This document shows, piece after piece, positions 37,503 through 50,523 of a stretch of DNA of 64,000 nucleotides. Both the position numbers and the translations under genes were made by a program. Source of the DNA: Pyrocephalus nanus (Eukaryota > Chordata > Aves > Passeriformes > Tyrannidae); the NCBI GenBank assembly GCA_038380795.1, contig CM076261.1:10484556-10548555 (forward strand), given 5' to 3'. Under the pieces are notes generated by a model, which was not told the DNA's origin, searched no databases, and saw nothing but the letters and a program-made list of their open reading frames with translations. How positions within the stretch are numbered: the stretch's first letter is position 1; each line of letters starts with the position of its first letter.

Positions 37503-38438
37503 CTGAAAGTATTGAAAGAAAAGCATTTTCTTTCTTGCTAGATGGGAGACTTGAAATTGCACATATTGGTTAATGTGCTCAGAGGTCGAATTGAGAAAGT
37601 GAAGGCAGTAAAAGCAAGGCCACTTCCCAAATTCATAATCCATTTTATATTTATTAATCTAGAATTTGTAAATAGAGCTGTTTTCTTATTCATGCAGTTT
37701 TTTCAGGGTTAAATAAACTAATGAAAGCTCCTTTTGAGACTGACCTCTTTCAAATGTGGAATTAGAAATGTTCCTAATTGACTTGCAGTATCTCTTTGAT
37801 GCTACTGTACTGTTTTGTTGTTATTTCTCTGAATTAAACACTGCTAATATCAAATGTCCATGTTGCAGTTTTCCTCATACTTACTTACTTTACTCTTTAA
37901 TGCTTGTTTCCAAATCTTGTTTGAGATAAATGAAAATGGGAAGAGAGTTATTAAATAAATATGTTTGAGATTAATAGCTACATCTTTCATAAATCTGGTT
38001 TTTAATTACAAATGAGCTCAACATAGTAATGCATTTTACTTTAATTACGATTTTGATGACCTTCTTAGAGCTGAAACCCATTCCTCCTTATTTAATGACA
38101 TGCATGTGTGTGTTTCAGGAGCTCTGTTGCTAAGTGATTTCCAGGGAAGCTAGTGAAGCAAACTAATGAAGTGTCAGCTAATATTTTGTAGTGTTTTTAT
38201 GGAAGGGTGTTTCTGGACCAGAAGAGACCTGTCTTACAGTTGAAAGCTCTTCAGAGTTTGAAGGTTTGAGAGAGCATATCAGACTCAAATTTGAAAACAA
38301 TCCCCCCTATCTCCCTGTTTTACCATATCGAGCTTGTACATTTGACCTTTTAATATATAATTAGGTGAGTGATAGATAAGTGCAGTGCATTTTTTTCCTA
38401 TTAATTTACAAAGATCCAAAGTATGTCTGACTATTGCA

Positions 38439-38490
38439 TTTCCCTCTTTCTTTTCTTTCTCTTTCTCTTCTGCGCTCACTCTTTCTTTTT
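38439..38490. repeat. CT-rich tract
   Basis: A mostly CTTT/TTTC-type stretch interrupted once by TGCGCTCA. It is a degenerate microsatellite. Confidence 0.75.
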
Positions 38491-41400
38491 AAATAAGCAT
38501 CACAGTTTCTCTTTCCTGCAGCTTTGTTTCTGGAAGAACCTGAAATGCACTGCATCTGACATATATAGTGTATAAATTCAGCTTTAAGATACGAAACTTG
38601 TCAACTTCAGAGTGTATCTGTAGCAGGTGGAAGTGACACAGCACTGACTTCAGTACAGCTCTGTCACAACAATAATGGAACTTTGGCCCAGCTCCACAAA
38701 GAGTTTAAAAACATTCTTTATAACAGATTTGTTCATAAGTAATCTCTTTCACAATGGCAATGCAAAAGATTTGGATCTTAAAATAGAAATGCTTAAGCGA
38801 TTCCAGAAGACAACTGGTGTAGGATTCTTATACTACATCATGTTACAGAGGGGAAAGGAAGCCATATTTTCTCTGGGATCAAGGATTTTAAGTCTTCAGT
38901 AATAAGCTACAGGGCATCTGGTTAGCATTTAGATATACCATACGGAAGAGGCAAATGGTATATCCTTTACTCACAGGTTATATGTGATCTTAACACACAT
39001 TTTTTAAAAAATGATTCTTTAAAATGGTTACTAACATATTGATAGTACATAAAGGAAAAGGAAGCGTTTCTCATGGATAACTGAATGTACAAAATGAAGT
39101 CCTGCCACATTTCAATAATTAATAAAAGACCCTGACCATTCTTAAAGAAATGAACCACAAATTATTATTTTTATTTTCTTTTTAAGACAGTGAAGCCAAA
39201 AGCATTTTAGAAAGCACAGAGGTTAAGCTAAACTAATTTAGACTTTGAAAAATTCAGGGAAAATTATAATTTTCACATATCCTAATTTAGAAAACACAAA
39301 TTTCACAATAGCTTTTTCTCTCTCATTCTGACTTTCCTCTAGATCTTCTCTTTCTCACTTAATAAACTGCCTCCTCTCATTGATCCTTCTGGACCAAAAC
39401 CATGTTTGTGTTATGCATATTAAAGTGGTGTCAGACTCATGATATAGTATGCTTGGGGCTTTGCAGCAGCATTATTTTACTTGGTGTTCCTTAAAATATG
39501 CTCTAGGAATTCTAAGGCAGTATTAGCTCCTTTTACAATGTACTGCATAACCCGTTTAGTTGTATGCCATTAAGTTACTGAACAAAATAAAAGGTGCTGG
39601 TGGTTCCTACATTCTACTTCAGAGCTGCTTTTTGTAGGCAGCGTTTCCGGTCCCCACCAAAAAGACCTAATATTTGAGGGATGGTATATATTTGTTTATA
39701 TTAAATTTGCCATTGGGGAAGTCATACAGATGGTGATTAAAGAGAATAGCTGGCCATTTCACTGTGAGAGGGTGCACCAAACCTGAAAGTCTCTCAATTG
39801 CTCACCTATAGCCTCAATGTACTCCTGTTGCAATCTGCTTAAAGGACAATGCACCCCATTCAAATTTTTACATGAAATAGGTCCTGTCTCTCTTTTCAGA
39901 TTTGAAAGCAAAATATTTCTCATGTTTCTGTGTGACAGAAGAGAGTAGTTTTCAGCTCAAGAGGAAAATGAGACAAAAAAAGGAGGGGCATGTATTTCAA
40001 TTGCATCATATGTGGGTACCTTATCTCCTGTGAAGGACAGAGCTGTCAAAGCTGTCCTTTTTGCCTCATTCTGTTTGCTGCAGTCTGAGCCAGGTGGAGC
40101 TCTCCCAAAGGAGGGAAAGTAGGTCCCTTCACAGAGAAAACTGAACATGTAGAAGCAGAAACCTGATTTCTGCTTACTTTATTCTGCTCTCTAAAGAGAA
40201 TGGAAAGACCACAAGCTGGAGGCTGTTATACAAAACACTTGAAAGACTTCAACAAAGAGTGGGGGAAGGTATATAGGTAGCAGTCACAGGTATGAAGACA
40301 GATTTTTCCCATGAAAAAATGGGCAACTTCTGGAGTAGGGGAGAAGCCCAGAAGCAATATTCAAACAGTTCCATAACACTAAGACTTGCTGAAGCAAGTG
40401 AAGGCAGAGCCCCACCTTGCAATAATATATTGTGCAGGCTGTTGAGCAATCCTCTCGTTTCAGGGTTGGACCCTAGCAATTCAGATTTTTGGTCTCAAAG
40501 GTCTCTATGTGCTAGTTGGTGTGTTCCAGTACAGAAAATCAAGACCCTTTTGGTATCTTGGGTCATACTCACTTTTCAGAAAATTTCAATACCATGGCTT
40601 ACTAGGGGTGTTCCATGTTAGGAAGACATTCATAGTTAACCTACATTTAGTTTACAGTGAAAGGTGCAAAACCTACAATGATGCAATACAGTCATATTTG
40701 AGTGCGGTCCTCATCCTTGGGTCAGTCAAGTGTGGGCCAAAGAAGAGTGCAATATTTCATGGCAACAAGCTGTTCCTGTGAATAGTAGGAGATGTTAGTG
40801 TTGCTTTCATATCATACATAGGCAGTTTTTATCTGTCTGCTGATACTGTTATCAGTACTGGAAGTCAATAGAAGCTGCAATTTTTGGACTTGAGATTGCA
40901 GTTCTTGTCTCCTGGAAACGGTGCAGAATCAAAAATATTTAGTATTTAGTATGTGTAGTGGCATGATGCCTTTCCCAGTTGTGCTTTATCTGGAGCAGAG
41001 TGACATAACTGTATCAGTTAATCTTTTTGCACTCAAAGTTTGGCAACAGACATGTTGCCTCCAGGTAACTTCATAAACGAGTAATAAATACTTTATCAGA
41101 GTATTAGGCATGATGGCCTGGGACAAAATTTGTTAAATCATTGAAAATGTTTAACATCTCATTTGTTCTGCAATGGTATATTCTGTTCTATAATAAAAAA
41201 AAAATAAATCTAGGTGGACTTTGTTAGTCTGGGGGGTTTACCAATTCCCTGCTCAGGACAGCTAAATATTTATTGAGTATATGAGGACTCATTACACCCA
41301 TACATAATAAAACAAACCTCAGACATCTGAAGGCAGAAAATAATGTAGCAGATTACAGCTAACACATTTTTTTGAAAGGGGAATAACTAGATAGCCAGTA

Positions 41401-41977
41401 CTTTGTTGTATCCTTCTCTTGTCTCCACCTTCACTTCACACATTCTTCCCTAAGTCAAATTTACAGTAATACCCTTTCCATAATTTACGTATAGTAATTG
41501 AGACCTAACATCCAATGAAAGATTTTGTATTTCTGTACTCTTCCCTCGTGTCCCTGTTGTATACATGATCTCTATAGAGGATTGCTACAAAACAGTATGG
41601 CGAAGAGTAGTAGGCAAACATATACAAGGCTGTGTTGTGTTTTAACTCTTATGTCCCCTTTGGGAGTGTTACACTCCTGAATCAGGGCCTCTAGTCCCTC
41701 TCTCTCTTTCCCTGCAACAATTCCCAAAGTTCAGAGAGATCTTGAAGTCCAGTAGGACAAACTCAGATATTTAGCCTCAGTTTACTTCTCTTAGCTTTGT
41801 CAACTCAGCAAAGTATACCACATTATATTTCAAATTCAATTTCTTTTTTAGCCATGCCTTTTGATAAATGACAAAGCCTTTAACCGATCACTTTTATTAA
41901 TTGATACTGCAAAAGAGATTTCTTAATATTTTTAAAATTAAGGGGACATTCTACCTGTGTAGGTTTATTCTGCTGGA

Positions 41978-41994
41978 GGGGGGGGAAGGGGAGG
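41978..41994 (+). other. G-rich run
   Basis: Eight G, AA, four G, A, two G. It has only three clear G3 runs plus a G2, so it is a borderline quadruplex motif. It is noted mainly because it is isolated in AT-rich DNA. Confidence 0.5.
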
Positions 41995-42460
41995 TTTGTG
42001 TTCCGAAATAAAATCCTTCGCCTCACAAAACAAGTACCTTCTGTATAATGAACAACAAGAAAATTGTTGCATCATTAACAAGTGTGTTGTTTAGATACCA
42101 AAAGTGCTTTCTGTAAAAGGTTAGCTCTTGTTCACATTACATTTATTCATCTGAAATGTTTGTCTTTAAAAGTACACACTGTAGCCTGAAGGCAAGTTTT
42201 ATAACTGTATGTTTTGAAGCATTGATCTAAGCATTGTTAATAGAAGTGTTATCTAAATCTTGTAGAAGTAATGAAAATTTCTCCAGGTGTTAAACTGCAG
42301 AATCTTTTGTCGCTTTGATATAAGGGTTAGACAACAAAGTGGGTTGCCTTGTCCATCAAAATGTAGTTGAAGAAAATGTCACTGACTACAGAGGTAAGAG
42401 TGATAACTATACAGGAAAGTTGATGTGGAATTTATCAAATTTAAAAAAACTAGATGCTCA

Positions 42461-42567
42461 CCAAAACAAAAAAACAAAAAACAAACAAACAAACAAAAAA
42501 CAAAAAACAAAAACCAAAAAAACCCAAACAAACAAAAAAAAAAAAGAGAAAAGGAAGGGGAAAAAAG
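42461..42567. repeat. A/C-rich low-complexity tract (AAAC)n-like
   Basis: About 85 bases of A with scattered C, including three perfect CAAA units, followed by an A/G-rich part. Lysine-rich and phenylalanine-rich open frames on the two strands here are by-products of the composition. Confidence 0.9.
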
Positions 42568-43694
42568 CTGATGCAAGATGCTAAAGATGATAAAGTTTGC
42601 ATTTAGCTCAGGAATCAGTTTGGAACTAGATAACAATGAAAGAATAATGGCTTTATCTAAAAAGACACATTTAAATTTACTTGATTTAATTTACTGACAT
42701 TAGCTAGACTGAGAAGAATATAACCATATGATTTTCATAGGGAGTCTAAAGTAAAGGTAGAAAAAGTTTGCTTAAAAACAAACTTGCCTTCTGCTTTGTT
42801 CTATAAGGTTAATCATTATCTTGAGTTTTAAGCTGAGCTATGAGAAAAAGAAAAAGTAGTTAGGGTGTACAGTTTTGCTTGGTGGAATGATTTCTTTAAA
42901 GACAACACATTATTTGGCTTGAATTATTGGGTGTAAGAGTGGCCAGATGGGAAATTCAATTTACATTTTATTTTAACTGATGTATCAACTATTCCATTGA
43001 CAAAGAGAGGTGTTACTTTGGTGAGTGAGAAAAATGTTATTTTCTGCTTATAGTTGCATTAAAATGTTACAGTATGTTAGAAGTTTTCACTCAGAGCCTT
43101 TTCATCACTGTTGCTGTTTCCCAGACTCCTCCATTTTTAGCTGTTCCTAGAAGTGAGAGCTCTAGAAGGTGTTACTATGGCTGACATTTTGATGCCATTT
43201 CCTCCATCCCTCCCCATATATTGATGAATGCATAGTGTATTAAAAGGGCTGCATATGTTATGGACTTTGTCAACCCACTTCAGGGTCTTAATTGGTTTGC
43301 TGAGGCAGTACCAATATTTCTTCAGTTTTCTTCAGCAAAACTGACAGCATAAGAGAACAAGAGTTCAATTCCTAACTTCCTAAATCTCTCATCTTTGTTA
43401 AATGACCTCCTTTTTTTCCCCAAGACAAGAAGTCAAATACTCAAAGCCTGGGTCGATCTTTAAACCTAAACAGGAACATGTGCTCTACTGCTTGAGAGAG
43501 GAAAAGATAGATAAGCAGTAGTTAATCTATGTTTTTATTCGTCTTTCCCCTTTGCTTGATCCTCTTCTGCCTGGTTTATATTTTTCTACAGGCAAAGAAA
43601 CAATGTATTCACTGGCCACAAACAATAGCTAGCAGTTTCCATGGGATTATGCTTGTCTCACAAATCTGGCATTGACTTTTTTTTCTGGCAGATA

Positions 43695-44010
43695 TCATAG
43701 AATCATACAATAGTTTGAATTGGAGGCAACATTTAAAGGTCATCTGGTCTAATCCCCCTGCCATGGGCAGGGACATCTTCAACTAAGTTATGTTTCTCAG
43801 AGCCCCATTCAATCTGATTTTGAATGTTTCCAGGGACTGGGCATCTCACACCTCTCTAGGCACCCTATTCCAGTGTTTCATCACCCTCATTGTAAAAAAT
43901 TTCTTCCATGTAGCTAGTCTGAATCAACCCTCTTTGAGTTTAAAATCGTTATCCATTGTCTTATTGCAACAGGCCCTACTAAATAGACAGGTCCTTCTAT
44001 ATAGACAGTC
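43695..44010 (-). mobile_element. CR1 LINE 3' tail, minus strand
   Basis: The 3' end is well preserved: TCATAGAATCATACAATAG at 43695, then CATTTAAAGGTCATCTGGTC, CCCCCTGCCATGGGCAGGG, AGAGCCCCATTCAATC and CAGTGTTTCATCACCCTC. These are the reverse complement of the CR1 3' UTR and the last codons of ORF2. The match fades at about 44010. Its wording is closer to the plus-strand tail at 19058 than to the copy at 2021, suggesting a shared subfamily. Confidence 0.93.
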
Positions 44011-44758
44011 ATGGAAAGTCTTGGTTTCCTACCATTAAAAAGTGATTTTGTACATGCCACCTGTTTTCTGAACATGTTCTGATGGTTGCAGCTTCTGATA
44101 CACCTATGATTTGAGATCTATTTGCCTTTTGCATAGGTTTCCCCCTAGATTTCTATTCTCTAGAACCTGCTACAGAATTGTGTATGGGATCTAAAATGTT
44201 GAACTGTATCCCTGGATTTACAGGCTTTTATTTTGGAATGGGAAAAAGGAAAGGGACAAGATTTAGAAAGCATAAGAGTTGGAAAAACAGCCTGCTATTT
44301 TCAATGGTGTTTCATATGCTGGTATTGAAAATTTTACCGCCTCTCTGTTTCTGGAAAGACAGCTTGTTTAAGTTCAGTGACATGGTAACTGTACTACTTC
44401 TTTAAAAATCTAGCAAGGAATAAGAATTCTGTTTAAAACCAGAAAGCACCTTGTTAGCAGTAGGTTCATTTTCTCATAATTCTTAAAAGATTAGAACAGA
44501 CAGTATTTGAACTGGAGACATATTTGCCTTTCATGACATACTTGTTTTATTTCCTATGTTATTTTATTCATGATATTTTTTAATCATCCTGACACTAATT
44601 TCATGTGAAATACATATTTTGTTTTGAGCAAATAAGAAAAAAATTCTCCACTGTGATTGATGGATATTTATGATCTTGTCATGGTCAAAGCAGAAATTTT
44701 GGAAGTACTAGACACAAGATTGGCTACTTTTTATTTATTTTTTCCTTTCTTTTCCCAG

Positions 44759-44872
44759 GCTGGCAATAAAACTGAAAGTCCTGAGGAACACATCAAATGT
44801 AGAGATGGTGCTTCTAAAAGAAGACCTTTCTGGGGACAACAGGGGGTTAAAAGAGTTCCTGTAGCCCTATAG
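44759..44872 (+). other. Possible terminal exon (weak)
   Basis: A very strong acceptor-like tract (TTTTTTCCTTTCTTTTCCCAG, ending 44758) precedes a frame open for 37 codons to TAG at 44870. The frame begins AGNKTESPEEHIKCRDGASK and is rich in charged residues. I recognise no family, and there is no AATAAA close after the stop. Confidence 0.12.
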
Positions 44873-47800
44873 CTAAAACTACATCTGATTACAGTTGAAG
44901 AAATGCCATAGAGTAGGGAAAAAAGAAATTAGAAATAATGTTTTGTATTACTTGCAATTCATTCCATTTTCCCCCTAGGCAAACAAACCATTATCTTTGG
45001 TGATGGCAAAGTCTTTGACATTATATGAAACTTTCTTATTTTACTCTAAGGCCAAGTAAAACATTTCTTTAAGAGGTGGATGAAAGAAATAAGAAATTGA
45101 TAAAAGTGTTCAACTTTTAATTAAGTTTAGCTGACAACAGTCAGATTAATGATTTGCTTTATTTTTCCTTCAATATCAGAAATCCTGTATCAAACCCCTT
45201 AGTTCAGTGCAATGTAGTTTACCATGCAGAGAAAATTCTATGGCTTCCTGCATTTCCATAGCTAATCTTTTATTATCCTAAAGCCAGCTTTTTATAGCCC
45301 AGAGCATTAATTTTTTTCTACTGAGGAAATTTTAAATGGGCATCAATATTGGGCAGTCTCCCTCCCTCTCTTTGCTTCCTTGTAGTCAAAAAGCACAGTA
45401 AGCAGCTAAATATGTATAAACAGCCCAAAAATATTCATTTACATTTCTCCTAGCTGAATACTTTGGTGTGGTTCAAAAAGTTATGTTAATATGATAATTC
45501 TGCAATTATGGTTTACATTTTCTAGAATTTTGGATAATTTGCTCTGGCTCCTCATACATAGCTCCAAAATGCTTTCAGCTAATTTTAATTCTCATTCATA
45601 TTCCCATTTTGATGCATTTGTGATTTCCACTCCATGTTTTAATGAATTTTTCTATTGAATAATCAGGAGTTTGCAAGTGACAAACAGGGTGCTAGTGTAA
45701 TGTTATACAATAGAGAGAAGAATACTGATGCAGGCTACATATTATCACGATGGCCTACTTTCACTACTGTGAAGTGCTGAGAACATTTCTTAGTGAACTC
45801 TTGTTATTCACTTCCCATTTCTCTCAGTATTTCTTCATGGAAAGTCATTGTATCTAATCTGCACTGATGGGATAGTAATCCATTAAGTTTATTTGACTAT
45901 TGTTGTGTATCCCAGACCCAAAGAGGAAGAAACTAAACCTCTTTCTAGAAGAAGTAAATTCACAGCATCTTGCAATAGGTACCATATGGTTCAATTGACT
46001 GAACTAAAGAATCTAATTCCAGCAAAGACGCGGGAGGACTCTGAGATGACTATATCCATTCCAATTATAAAAATAAAGAGGTGGGTTAATGATCAGTAGC
46101 ATTAAATCCCAAAAAAACAAACTGTTTGGAGTGAAGCAATGAAGGACACAAATGAAAACATTGTTCTGCTACTAGGAGTAGCAGAACTGCTATGTACAAA
46201 GGTATATGATATCCCATCCTGGTAAATGCATGTATTTCTGGTCTTTATCTGCTTTGCACTCCCTCACAAAAAAAGAAAAAAAAAATTGGCAAGAATAAGA
46301 AAAAACAAATAAAGGGAATAGGAATGATCCAAGCTTTGAATTGCCTTCCATATGTACAACCAATTAGATTTTTACTCTCCTCATTAAAATGTCATTGGTT
46401 TAAAAAAAGTTCCATTAATATATGGGAATTAGTTACTTGTCCTCTCTGGTTTATGTAGTACAATTTGTTTGCATATAACTTAGGGTATGGAAAGAGCAGG
46501 AACCACTAAACATATGAATCAGTGTCTTGATTAGGATGCCAAATCATTAGGACAGTTTAGAGGTCTGGGATAAGAATGGTAAAGTTTGTCAATTTCTATC
46601 CTACAGATTATCAGAACATGGATGAAATTTAAAATTGAAGATCAGGAAGATTACTTCGTTTTCTGAGAGCATCTTATTGGAGAGAGCAGTTCCTTCTTCA
46701 GTGTCCTAAAGCTGCCTTTTTGCATTTAAGATGGTTTTTTTATTTAGGAACTGGCAGGTTAAGGCATCATCAGTTTTGCTGCTGACCCACTCAGATCCCC
46801 TCTTTGCAAGGTTTTCAAATGACAATCTAGCTGGTATGAGGATTTTACTCTACAGTTCTCTTGAAACAGAGTATCACTGTCTTTCACTTCATATCTTCTC
46901 AAAATACTTAGCCAGTGACTGAACTGAACCAAATGCGAAATTGTAGCTTTTAAAGTCTTCTCTAAGTTGACATAACTGTACTGGTGAAATCTGTGGCAGT
47001 ATATACCCCCCCAAATTCATTGGCATCCTTGTCATTTTCATGACAACACCTTATCTCTGTTCCTGACAGTTAGGTCTCCCTTCCATTCACTGGTAATTTA
47101 AATAGTAAACTAATGTTTAAATAGTGATAAATAATGTTTCATATTAATGGGCTTGTGGATTCCTTCTCTTTAAGCCTTCTCAGCTATTCAAATATCTTTT
47201 CCATTAGGTCTAGCCTCCTGTATTTATATGATGTTATTTCTTCAACATTCATCAGAACATATTTAGAAGGGCAAGTGCTAATACACATCTTCTAACAACG
47301 TGTTTTTGTAACGACCCCACAGCAGTTGCCCTTCCTCCAAAACAGGGGATATACATTTTTGATGTTTTAATGAATAGTGTTGTCCAGCTCTCTCAGTTTT
47401 AGGCTGAAAAGCAGCTGCAGAATATACAGACAATACACGTACAAGGACAAGGGCCATGGCTGGATGACAGGCAACTAAGAAACAATTGACTAGTTTAGAG
47501 CTACAAGACTTCAATATTTATTGACATTAAGGGCTTTTCTTAAGAGTTTTTATAATTTTAAAGGCTGTCTTTTGGAGACCCAGAAGATACAGCTATTGTT
47601 AGACAGCAAAGACTAAAATGTACACATGTGTAAATTACAGTATATAAAGCAGAGAAAAAGGGCTCTTGAATTTAGCTTTTCCATAGGAATAATCTCTCCA
47701 ATTCTTCCATTTTTTTTTTTTTTAAACAGTTGTCAAAGTTAGGCACAGTAAGACTGGCACAGCACTCAGAATCTTGTGTATGCCTTTCACTTTATAAGAA

Positions 47801-48481
47801 AATGAATCAGACTCCTAAGGAGCACGATGGTATTTTCAAGCTTCCTTAAAAATCAGACTTCACGCTAATTTATTTAACTATAAATGAGGACAGAAAAAAT
47901 AACTTCTCTCATAATTTTTCTTTAAAACAGTTATCTTAGCATATCCTAGATTTAAGCCTAGTATGATCTTTATTACTTTTTAAATGGAACTTCTCAGAGT
48001 TATTTGCCTTTGAAACAAATCAAGAAGAAGACCATATGTACCACTGCAGACTATCTCAAAATGCAGCTTCATAAGCCCTTATTTCAGTTGAGGAGGGATA
48101 AAAAGAACCATTTATTTTCATAATGGCTCTATTAGGGCAGACCATGCCTCTGCCTAGAAATGCCCTGTTAGCAAAGCTGTCATCCAACAATGATCTCTGG
48201 GAAGGTGAATGAATATAGCACAGACTGTTCCTGCATTCGTTTTAGAATAGTCAATAGCTTCCCCCATGCCTCTACTATTTCACAAAGCATCATAATTTCT
48301 TAAGGTTTATTTTTTGTTTAGTAATAATGCCCTCTCATGGACCACAATTCGATCCACAGTGAAAACTTTCCTAAGCAGAGAATTATACACTAGAGAAATA
48401 TTTACAAGATCTATTGTAATTTCTGCTGCAAGCGGTCTACAGAGTCATTTTTCAGAGTACTCTGTGAAGTTGATATACTGA

Positions 48482-48836
48482 ATTTCTTCTCCCACTGCCC
48501 CTGGTCATATTACAGGGTCATATATGACTGCTCAAGACACTGATGGTGTAAGATCAAGGAGATCCAGTTTCAGAAGTAAATTCTTTGTAGGACACTTGGG
48601 AACAGTAAGTGCTCAGAATAATAGACTGGACACCTCCTATGAAAAGGTGTTACTTGAGAATACTCAAAGCTCAAGGAGTTCCAGGAAAGGATCATCTCCA
48701 AATAAGAACCCAAGCCTCATTGAACGCCATGTTTCCTTGAGATAAAGACAAAATTTAGCATGTCATGATTCAGTACTGGAAAATAAATTTAGAATAGATC
48801 TTTCATTTTCAAGATTAAAAAAAAAAAAAAAAAAAA
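48482..48836 (+). pseudogene. Possible 3' end of a retrocopied transcript (unproven)
   Basis: A frame is open from 48482 to TAA at 48743-48745. Its last 73 codons start at an ATG (48524) and are Ser/Arg-rich (for example GVRSRRSSFRSKFFVGHLG). AATAAA follows at 48782-48787, and 29 bases later comes an uninterrupted A20 (48817-48836). Stop, signal and genomic poly(A) at textbook spacing are what a processed retrocopy leaves. Against this, A tracts are frequent here, I see no target duplication, and I cannot name a parent gene. The frame also has an acceptor-like tract with AG at 48514-48515 and a GTAAGT at 48605, so an exon reading (48516-48604) is possible instead. Retrocopies are rare in birds because CR1 does not mobilise poly(A) mRNA well. 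Confidence 0.2.
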
Positions 48837-50444
48837 GAAAAGAAAGAACACTTTGGAATAGGTTTGCAGAACTTTTGCAGTATTGTACCAGCTTAAATAA
48901 GATTCTCAATTCCCATCAGAATAATTGGTCATGTGTGTTTCAAATACAACAATATGTATGCAGATTTGATTTCACAGGGTAGGAAGGGGAAAAATGGATT
49001 TCAATTGGAAATCGTCGTAGATGGACTATATGGAAATGTTGTTTTCAAGGCACATGAGAAATACTGCCATTGTATTTTGAAATAAAAAAGAAAAATGTGA
49101 AGCAAAACCAATTGTAATGATTAATTTGACATTGATCAGGGCACACGCAGCAGAATATGATATGGTAGATTATGATGAGGCACAGATCATTTACTTTGAA
49201 GTGTCAATAGAAAAGTCTGAAGCAAAAAGTGAGACATTGCTGGGATTTGTTCTGAGATATGAGTGTTGGTTTTACAGTATGATGTTAATAGGAGCCAGTG
49301 ATTTTGAAGCTGTGATGTAAACTATCCTTTTAAAATTATGGTATTAGTAAAAGTTGATTAATTTTATTATGTCCTACCTTGGAAATTAACCTTTTATGGC
49401 TTACTAGTGGACAAATATCTATACTGTGACACAGCTCAGACTTTTTTTTTTTTTTTATCTTTGCATGCAGAACAGCCCTTGGCAATTGCTTAGGTAAGAA
49501 ACTGAAGAACTGAACAAAAATATTAGGTTTTAAGGTAAATGCACTGTGCACCTAACTAAAAAAATGCCCCATAGAAGGGTGAATTTTAAATTAATTGCTT
49601 GATCCTAGGCCTATGATGTGGTTCTCAGATTTTTTTTTTTTTAAAAATAAAAGAGCTTGAAGGAGTTTGAAGGAGTTGAAGTGGCTCTAGGGAGAAGATT
49701 GATAAATACACTGCCCCAAAGTCTCTAGTGGCACTGTACTGTTATGATTTGGGTGCTCTAATCTTGAAGCCTGAACTGATGTAGGAGGAATTGGAAGTGA
49801 TGGCTCTGAAGAGCAATAGGTTAAACCCAACATTACTATTCCTGCATGTTTTTTTGCTATGGCATCAAGATATTATTCCTTACATCCTCAGCTTTTCCAT
49901 CAAGACCAGAAAATAGACACATAGCACATTCACCACCCTCTCCTATCTCAAAGAGATTACAATAAAAATTCCAGATCAGATGTCAGTTCAGATTCTAGTT
50001 CTAAGTACAATAAACCATAATAGCTCTTAAGGTTTATAATAATCTCTGTTTTGGAATTCCAGAAACAGTGAAAAAACAATCCATCAGCACCAATAATTTC
50101 TGATTTTTTTAGATTGTCTTTTCATATCTCTGAGTATAATCAGTATTTCTTCTCTTTGGATATGCTAGTGTTATTTATTAGACAACATCACCCATTGCAC
50201 TTAACTTGGAGGCAAGAATAAAATTCTCTTCCTCCCTTTTCCTTCTTTGAGGTACATTTTCCTGAGTGAAACATCCATTTTGATACTGACATGAACACAC
50301 TTGGTATAAAGTACGAAAGAGGAATAAATGCATGGAAGTAATTACTAGCTCTTGATTAAGCACTGACAAGAGTAGTCTTGGCATGTACTTGGGTTTGTCA
50401 GTTTAAGGTGACATTAAGTAAAAAACTTCAAACCTCTCTTGTAG

Positions 50445-50523
50445 GGATGAAAAGGAACAAAGCCTTTTTTCATGCATTTGACCTGAAGACAGACACTTCA
50501 GCTGACACTGTGGCAGACTGTGA
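50445..50523 (+). other. Possible 79-nt exon (unproven)
   Basis: Acceptor-like CAAACCTCTCTTGTAG ends at 50444, and the donor GTAAGT is at 50524-50529. One frame is open (two bases, 25 codons, two bases), containing MKRNKAFFHAFDLKTDTSAD. Its phases fit the segment at 55135-55220. I recognise no family. Confidence 0.15.

Larger units (their letters stand above)
33115..43694. other. Ten-kilobase non-coding stretch
   Basis: No transposon or confident gene is recognised. It holds an A19 tract (36176-36194), a CT-rich tract (38439-38490), a G-rich run (41978-41994), an A/C-rich tract (42461-42567) and a short (GT)6 at 34236-34247. Two exon-like segments on the minus strand are listed separately. 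The open frames of up to 109 codons near 40292-40621 have no family resemblance. Confidence 0.5.

Noticed and set aside
42339..42636. Lysine-rich and phenylalanine-rich open frames
   Set aside because: They are produced by the A/C-rich low-complexity tract and have no coding meaning.
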